DNA of 64,000 bases from Carettochelys insculpta (Eukaryota; Chordata; Testudines; Carettochelyidae), in assembly GCF_033958435.1 (NCBI RefSeq), contig NC_134138.1:29976598-30040597 (forward strand), read 5' to 3'. The notes beneath the pieces were generated by a model, which was not told the origin of the DNA, searched no databases, and saw only the letters and a list, made by a program, of their open reading frames with translations. Made by a program: the position numbers and the translations under genes. Below, one piece after another: positions 37,701 through 46,700 of the stretch. How positions within the stretch are numbered: position 1 is the first letter of the stretch; the number at the start of each line of letters is the position of its first letter.

Positions 37701-40700
37701 GCATCGCCCCTTGCCAACTGGGGGCCTCCTGTGCCTGCCTAACTCCCTGCACGGCCAGACCCCCACACCACCCCCTCCCCACTTAACCTAAGCAGTGCTC
37801 AGGCTGGGCTGCCTCCCCGTGCCCTGCTCTGCACTGCCCACCCCCTTGCACCGGCCCCACTTCTGCAGCTGCGGACAGCTACCCGGCTTTGCACCCCCCT
37901 CCCAGGTGCTCTTCGATTTCTGTTCCCCTGCCTCTGCAGGTAAACAGACATATTGTAGAATAATTAATGAAGAGAAAATACCTTGTTAGGTTGTGTTATA
38001 ACTAACGTTAACTGTTGAAGTAATTGTGTTCATTTTAATGGGATTTGGTGTTGTTTTAGCATAAATGGGTGCAAATTTTGGGGCTCAGGAATGCATAAAA
38101 TTTTTTCCCATTGAAATTAATCGTAATTACATTTTCGACTTACAAGAATTTGCCCTAAGAGGAGTTCTTCAGGAACGAATTACCCTGTGGGTAGGTGGGG
38201 GAAGACTGTATATAAATTCTGCAGTCCACCATTTCTGGAGATGCCTCAAAACCTCAGGAAACCCAGCTGTAATCCTATCTCAACCTACTCTCCAAACACT
38301 AAATGAAACTAGTAGGTGCAAACCCAAATATACCTCATTAAAGCAAAACCCAAAGCATTGGCTAGAAAACACAGTAAAGAGCAAGATAGTTTAGACTGCT
38401 GAGGTGCCTTAACTCTACCATCAACCTGTAGAACAAAATAGAAAAATTGCTGAATGATGGAGAACACGGAAATCCTGATATAAAATGAATGTCTATTACT
38501 AAACTACTTGTCACTTGGGGCCAAATGGCCAACACACTGCATTATCTAGTAATACAAGCTTCCGATGGACAAAGCAACATATTTTTTCTGCATTATGAAA
38601 ATCAACATCTCTTTGTTACCTTATTTACTTCCATGATTTCCCTCCTCTCCTCACTGGCAAAACGAAGTTGACTGGCAATACCACGATCATCATGCTTTGA
38701 TCCATCCTCTTCAACATATGGAATAAGTTGCTGTGAAGGCGAATAAAATGTTAGAGTTCAAGTAAAAACATATTTTTGCTATGTATACTGAAAATTTCAA
38801 GAGAACCATAGTATGCTCCAGTGTTATGGTTCTCATCTGCCAAAATAAACTTCTTACTTATGTTTATAGCAATGCTGTTAAAATTAACAAAACAAGAAAG
38901 CAGTCAAGTAGCACTTTAAAGACTAACAAAATAATTTATTAGGTGAGCTTTTGTGGGACAGACCCACTTCTTCAGACCATTTAAACTCCTGCTCTCAGGA
39001 GTTTAAAGGTATTAAAGAGAAATTTTAACATGTTTCCTGATCTGAACCTTATATTTGTAAACGATTATTAATTATTCTTATTCTTATTATAAACAATACA
39101 CTGTCAAGCTTGTAAGAAGTATTTTTAACGGAATAAAGGAACATAAGACACTGACTTTGAAATATTCTAGTCCTACAACTCTTATTCAGTGGGCAATGGG
39201 AGCTCTGTACTGAAATATATGCAAATACAGAGTTCTTAATCAGAGTCACTCCTTTGTTTGTTTTCTTTGGGAGAGAGAGTCTGGGAGAAAAGGGAAGGAG
39301 GAAGAGATGCATGGAGGGAATAAGAAAGAAAGATTATTTTCAAAAGTGTGCGGTATTAGGGTCAGAGTGTATAGATGCATAAGAGAACAAAGGTATCACT
39401 GCTTTCTCTGGAAGTTCAAATTGCCCTAGAGAAAATTGGTGGTGACATGGATTAAATCCTCTTCCACCACCACCCAAAGGCCCATGGAATGGCTTCCGCA
39501 GCCCTTCTCATGCAACCCCTGTCTATCAAGAAGGGTATTGTGCTTCAAACAGGCACAATGCCTCACAGTCACTGCATTTTTACATAGGCCTCAACATGGG
39601 CTGTGGTAAACAAACAGGCAAAAATCTATCTTTAACATGTTAAGAAGTCTGTGTCACAATGTATTCGTATTTTTGACCATCATGGCTTGATTCAAATAGA
39701 AATACCTTAACAGGAAAAGATGTCAAATATGAATTTTTTTCCTCAAAGATTTTTCCATTGTAACAAGACCAAACAACCCATGTTCTAGCATTTCCTACGA
39801 GCTGCAAATGTAAAGAGAAACAATCTGAACCTAAAATCTCTGCTGATGCAGTCCTAAATTAATTTTAGCATTTGTATCTTTCCTTTTAAAGAAAGTCCAA
39901 CCAATTTGCATATAAAATTATGTGGTTTTTTTTAGGAAGCAAAACATATCAATCTGGTTCAAGAGCAGTACCCTAAACATCTTAGAATTAATGGAACTTG
40001 CATATGAAGGCACAGGGCACTGTTGGCTTCTTTAAAACGCCCATTTCTAAAGCAAATTGAGAATTTAGAACCTTATGCACATCAACAAAATGTCTGAGTC
40101 CTCAAATATTAGGCACTGAGAAAAGAGGACGCAGCTAGTAGATCTTCTTACATGTAAATAGAGAGCAGCCAAAACAAAGACTAGTAATTAGTGGAAGCAT
40201 GCAAGGAGAAGACAAGATCTGAGGATTAGGGAACAGGCGCTCAACCAAATTCACATTCGTTATTTAGCACACTGGAAATGGAACCATTTATGCTGAAAGA
40301 ACGTGAAAGGAAGAGAAATCATGAATACTAAACCACTTACGCAGTCCAAATATATCTGTTACACCTGAGATAGCATTACAATTTCCATCCTAACCTATTA
40401 TCAGATATTCATAACATACTGAAACAGTCACCCCTTGTATCATAACTTTGCAGGATTGGACTCTGCTTAAAAGAGGTTTTAATTTTTTTTTCCAAGTTGA
40501 GCAAAGACATTAAATGTATTTTAAAGTACAAGAGTGGAACTTCATCTTCCTCAGACTGAGGATGTTAACTGATTAGCTGGTAGGGGCTAGAGCAGACCCC
40601 CACTCACTATGCACAGGGGACTGTTCTATCCCCATGGGGCTGCTACAGGAAGGGGTGCTCCAGTCCAGCCAGAGAAGACCTCATTGGCAGCAGCCGGAGG

Positions 40701-43700
40701 GATAGGGTGGTGGCTGAATGCAGCCCAGCCTGGTCTGGAGTGGCTACCTCAGCTGCGCCCCCATCCCCATTTAATTGGTTAGCTGGTTAAACCTACCATT
40801 TAACCGGTTAACAACTTAAACAGGATTTTACATCCCTACCTCTGATGTTCACAATTATTAAAATAAAATAAAATGCATTTTTTTGACAACTCTAACAGTA
40901 AAAGGAAGGTTAAATTTGGCACACAGGAGTTCTCATTTTAGAATTACTACCTCTGAATACACTGGCCAAACTAGTTGTGATTTAACTCTTTGAAAACTGA
41001 AATTCAAATACATTTTGCACAGAATTTTCATTAATTTTGTTAAAATGAACAGCCAATGATTTCCACACTGCATATGCATATCAAACACACAGTGAAAATA
41101 AAATGAAAGTTCATGACTTACAATAATTCCAACCTATAAGGCAGAAGCTACTTAGCCATTAATGTTTCTAGAAGGAGCACTTCCTTTATTACCCTGAAGG
41201 GCAGGAGAAGGCATTCTGGTATCATGCAGCCAAATATTCTACACTGGAATTTCTTTTTCTCTCTAAGCCTAATGCAAATTTTTATAAACTGACAAAGAAC
41301 TTTCAAACTGAACAGTTAAGCACTCAAAATTCGAAGATTTTGGCCAGTGCAGACACGGCCCTAGTGACAGATAATGTAGGCAAACTGATGTACTCAATGC
41401 TTTTTCTGCCTCACTCTTCATGGACAAGAACAGTTAGTTTCCTACTACTGCACTAGGCAAGGCAGTATGGGAAGGAGACAGGCAGCTCTTGGTGGGGAAA
41501 GAAGAGGTTAAGAGCTACTTAGAAAAGCTAGAGGTACACAAATCCATGGGTCTGGATTTAGTGCATCCAAGGGTACAGAGGGAACTGGTAGCTGTCACTG
41601 CAGAGCCTTTGGCCGTTATCTTTGAAAACTTGTGAAGATCAGGGGAGATCCTGCATGATTTGAAAAAGGCAAATGTAGTGCCCATTTTAAAAAAGGAAAG
41701 AAGGACAATCCAGGGAACTACAGACCAGTCAGCCTTACTTCTGTCCCGAGAAAAATCACGAAGAGGATCCTCAAGCAATCCATTTTGGAGCACTTGGAAG
41801 CGGGGAAAGTGATCTAGAGAAGTCAACATGGATTCACCAAGGACAAGTTGAGCCTCACCTCAACATGGAAGCTAATCAGATTGGTCACTGGCTCTGTGGG
41901 ACATGGGGAAGTCAATGGATATGATATATGTTGAATTGCACAATGCTTTTGATACAGTCTACCACAACATTCTTGCCCATAAGTTAAGGAAGTATGGATT
42001 GGATACATGGATTGTAAGATGCATAGAAAGCTGCCTTGACAGATGAGCCCAATGGGTAGTAGTTAATGGCTCAAAATCTGGTTGGCCATCTGTTTCAAGT
42101 GTAGTGACCCAAGGATCGGTTCTAGGGCCAGTGTTGTTCAACATCTTTATCGATGAGCTGCATGAGGGGATGGATTACACCCTCAGCAAATTTGCAGATT
42201 GGACTAAGCTACAGTGATAGGTAGATACGTTGGAGGGTAGGGATAGGGTCCAGAGTGACCTAGAAAAAGTGGAAGATTGTGCCAAAAAAATCTGATGAGG
42301 TTCAACAAGGACAAGTGCAGAGTCCTGCACGTGGGATGGAAGAATCCCAAGCATTGATACAGGCGGGGTACTGACTGGCCAAGTAGCAGTGCAACAGAAA
42401 AGGACCTGGGGATTACAGTGGATGAGCTGCTGTATATGAATCAACAGGGTGCCCTTGTAGCCAAGAAGGCAACAGCATATTGAGGTGCATTAGGAGAAGA
42501 ATTTCCAGCAGATCTGTAGAAGTTATCATACCCTTTTAGCTGGCACTGTTGAGGCCACATCCAGAGTACTGCATCCAGTTCTGGGCCCCCTGTACAGAAA
42601 AGATGTTGATGCACTGGAGTGGGTTCAGTGGAGGGCAATGAAAACAATTAAGGGGCTGGAGCACATGACTCTCGAGGAGAGGCTGAGGAACTTGGGCTTA
42701 TTTAGTTTGAAAAAGAGAAGACTGATGCCTTCAACTTCCTCAAAAGAGGCTCTAAAGAGGATGGAGAGAGACTGTACGGTGGTGACAGATGGCAGAAGAA
42801 GGAGCAATGGTCTGAAGTTACAGAGGGAGAGGTGTAGGTTGGATATTAGGAAAAGCGATTTTACCAGGAGCATTACCAAGAGAGGTGGTGGAACCTCTAT
42901 CCCTAGAATTTTTTAAGTTCCAGCTTGACAAAGTCCTAGCTGGGATGATTTAGTCTGGGTTGATCCTACTTTAGACAGGGGCTGGACTAGATGACCTCCT
43001 GAGGTTCCTTCCAGCCCTTGAAGTCTATGATTATAGAAATCTGGGAAACAGAAAAAAGCTCGTCTTAACACGCTCTCTTACTTCCCATTTGAACTGGACA
43101 ATTTCTCTGCAGTTACCAGTACCACATCATCTTCCTTTATTCATACCAAATCCCATATAAACAATAAAAGTCAGCGTCACCAATCGTGCATCTCAACATA
43201 CTTACCTCTATGGGAACAGGATCTAGCCCTGCACAGTTTTCATTGCATTTGTCATACACTAATCTTAGCTTCCTGAAGAGTATTGATAGTTGACGGAGAT
43301 GTTCTTGAAGCTTGCCTAATCTGTCTTGGTATGTCCCAGTATGATAAGTAACACCATTTGGTAGCTTGAAAAGGAAATTTAAATTTACAGACAAAAACAG
43401 TTAATACAAAAATCAAGTTACTAAAACCAACTTTCTAACCCATCAACAACAATGAAGTGTTTATAAAAAAATTCTTTTACTCTTAGTGGTATAATTATTA
43501 CTTGTATATATATTCCAGTCCCTTTCTTTACATTAAAATTCTGATTTTATAAGCTAAATCACTGATAAAACATTAACAAACCCAAGTCCTATAAAATCAT
43601 CACATCCTTTCAATAACTCATTATTTAACATCTTCAAAGCTTTCAAATGCTAGCATCTTTCCTATTGTGGCTAACCAGAAAACTTTGCTCTCTGGTGTCA

Positions 43701-46700
43701 TACACTGATCCGACTCCAGTAATCCACATGGTAATACCCAAGACACGTTCACCATATCAGGAAACGAGGCTCCATAATGTAGAGTGCAGCAGTCTGATCA
43801 CATAGCAAAGGTGCTGGATTCCGTATTTTATTAATTTTAGATACAGTAAACCCTTGGTTTTACGGACCCCAATTTAGTGGGCTTCGGGAACAATGGACGT
43901 TCCTTCATTGTTCCCGAAGTTTGCTAGGGTGCATAAAATCACCCCCCCAAAAAAGAGAGACTTACTGCTGCTGTAGCCTGGAGGAGCTGTTCCTGTGCCG
44001 GAGCCGCCATGTGCTCCTCCCACCAGGGGTGGGGCACGCACAGGGGCAGATGGCACTTGCATACACACCCACCCGTGGAGGCAGGAGCACACGGTGGCTC
44101 TGGCAGCAGCTCCTCAAGGCCACGTGGTGTCTCCTCCAGCCACCCACAGTGAGGTCCCTACAGCTGAGTAGCAGGGTGCCTAATGCCATGCTGGTGGGAT
44201 GCCTCCAGCTATACCGTCAGGGTCCCGCCATGTGGCAGGGTCCAGCAGCTCCTCCAATGTTGACAGCTCCAGTAAGTGGAAGGTTTTTCTTTTCTTTTCT
44301 TTTTTTTTTTTTGAGGGGAGAGGGGGCAATCTGGGGCTAGGGGAGTATGGTGGGGGTGGGTGGGCAGTAAACCCTTGCATTTAATGGACTTTTGGGAATA
44401 GCGGACAACCCTCCTCCCCATTAGGCAGTTAAATGAATGTTTTATTGTAGTTACATTATATAAATGTTCAACAACATTGTTAGGAAAAATATTTTCTAAA
44501 TTTTTCAATTATTGTTTCTGTTTATAACCAATATATAAAGGACTGAAACTTTCTGAATATTTAACATTTTCATGAAATAATTTTGTGGGTTTTTGGCATT
44601 TTTTGATAAGCTTTATTTTTAAAATTCACAGCAGCCTGTGGGGTTAACATTTGTTACCTAACATTACTTGTCTCTTGACTGACAGCTAAATTTTACTGGA
44701 ACCATGAAACTGTTTACCAAGAGAGGAGGCTCATGACACAGAAGAGAGAATGGGATTCTGGATCTAGATTACGGAACTCACTTTTCCAGACTTCCAAAAT
44801 TAGAACTTAATACAAAGTACATCTCATCGATTTAGCTTCTCCACAATAAACTCTTACACAGACTCACATACACATTCATCCCAAAACAAAACACATCATT
44901 TTTTCCCATCGACGGAAAGGAAATAATTTGTTCTTGTATTTTTACTTGGGAGGTGATCACACAACTATAAACATGAATTCTGTAACTGAAGTTAAATCAT
45001 AGACAGTCAGAATTCTCTACTACCAATGAATCTAGCTGGTGATCTCAGCCAATTATCAAAGTGATGAACTCAGTGCTTGTCTAAACTTGCAGCACTACAG
45101 TGCTTAATAAAGATGCTACCTATGCTAACAGGACATAAGAAAATAAGAACAGCTATAATGGGTCATACCAAAGGTCCATCTAGCTCAGTATGCTGCCTTC
45201 TGACAGTGGACAACGCCAGGTGTCACTGAGGGAGTGAACAGAACAGGTGGTCATTGAGTGATCCCTCTCCTGTCATGCATTTCCAGCCACAGACAAACAG
45301 AGGCTAGGGACACCATTTCTGCTCATCCTGGCTCATAACCGTTGATGAACCTAACCTCCATGAATTTATCTAGTTCTTTTTTGAACCCTGCTAAAGTCCT
45401 GGTTTTCACAACATCCTCTGTCAAGGAGTCTCACGGGCCTACCATGTGCTGCTTGCAGAAGAAACTTCCTTTTTTAGTTTTAAACCTGCTTCTTATTAAT
45501 TTCATTTGGTGAACCCTAGTTCTTAAGTTATGGGAACAAATAAATAACTTTTTTCTTTATTCATTTTCCACACCAAATATGATTTTATAGACCTCTATCA
45601 TACTCCCTTAGTCTTTTCTTTTCTAAGACAAAAGTTACAGTCTTTTAAATCTTTCTTCATATGACACCCCTTCCAAACCATTAATCATTTTGTTTCCATT
45701 TTCTGGACCTTTTCCAATGCAATTATGTCTTTTTTTTAAATAAGGCAACCATGTCTGTACACAGTGTTCAATATGTGGGCATACCATGAATTTATATAGA
45801 GGCAATAAATTTTTATTCTGTGTCTTATTCTCTACCCCCTTTTAATGATTCCCGATGTTCCATTTGCTTTTTTGGCTGCTGCAGCACACTGAGTGGATGT
45901 TTTCGGAGAACTATCCACAATGACTCCAAGACCTCTCTTTCTCAAGTGGTTATAGCTAATTTAGCCCCCATCATTTTGTATGTATAGTCTACAGAAACCG
46001 AACCACTCTGCACCGGACAGAGAAAGATGGAAGGAAATATTTAGGGAGGCACTGGACACCAATAGGCACTGAGACCGTGGCTGTTGATGATGAGTTTGTA
46101 TGTACAGTTGGGATTATTTTTTCCAATGTGCATTTATCAATATTAAAATTCTTTTTTCACTTTGTTGCCCAATCACTTAGTTTTGTTAGATCTTCTGAAG
46201 CTCTTCACAGTCTGTTTTATTATTAACTATTTTGAGTAGTTTAGTATCATCATCGAATTTTGCCACCTCAACGTTTACCCCTTTCTCCACAACATTTATG
46301 AATATGCTGAATAGGACTGGTCCCTGCACACACCCTTGAAGGACAACACTAGTTACCACTCTCCGTGCTGAAAACTTATCATTTATCCCTACCCTTTGTC
46401 TCCTGTCTTTTAACCAGTTATATATGAGACAACCCTCCCTCTTTTCCCACGACAACTTACTTTACTTAAAGCCTTTGATGAGAGACCTTGTTAAAGACTT
46501 TTTGGAAATCTAAGTACACTATATCCGCTGGATCATCCTTGTCCACATGCTTAGTGACCTCTTCAAAGAACTCTAGTAGATTAGTCAGACATGATTTCCC
46601 TTTACAGCAACCATGTTGACTTTTCACCAACAAATTATGTTCATCTATGTGTCTCACAATTTTATTTTTTACTATAGTTTCAACTAATTCGTCCGGCAAC

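Noticed and set aside
37426..37791. Overlapping frames of 108-118 residues on both strands
   Set aside because: Compositional frames in a GC-rich transposon core; no domain, no splice context.
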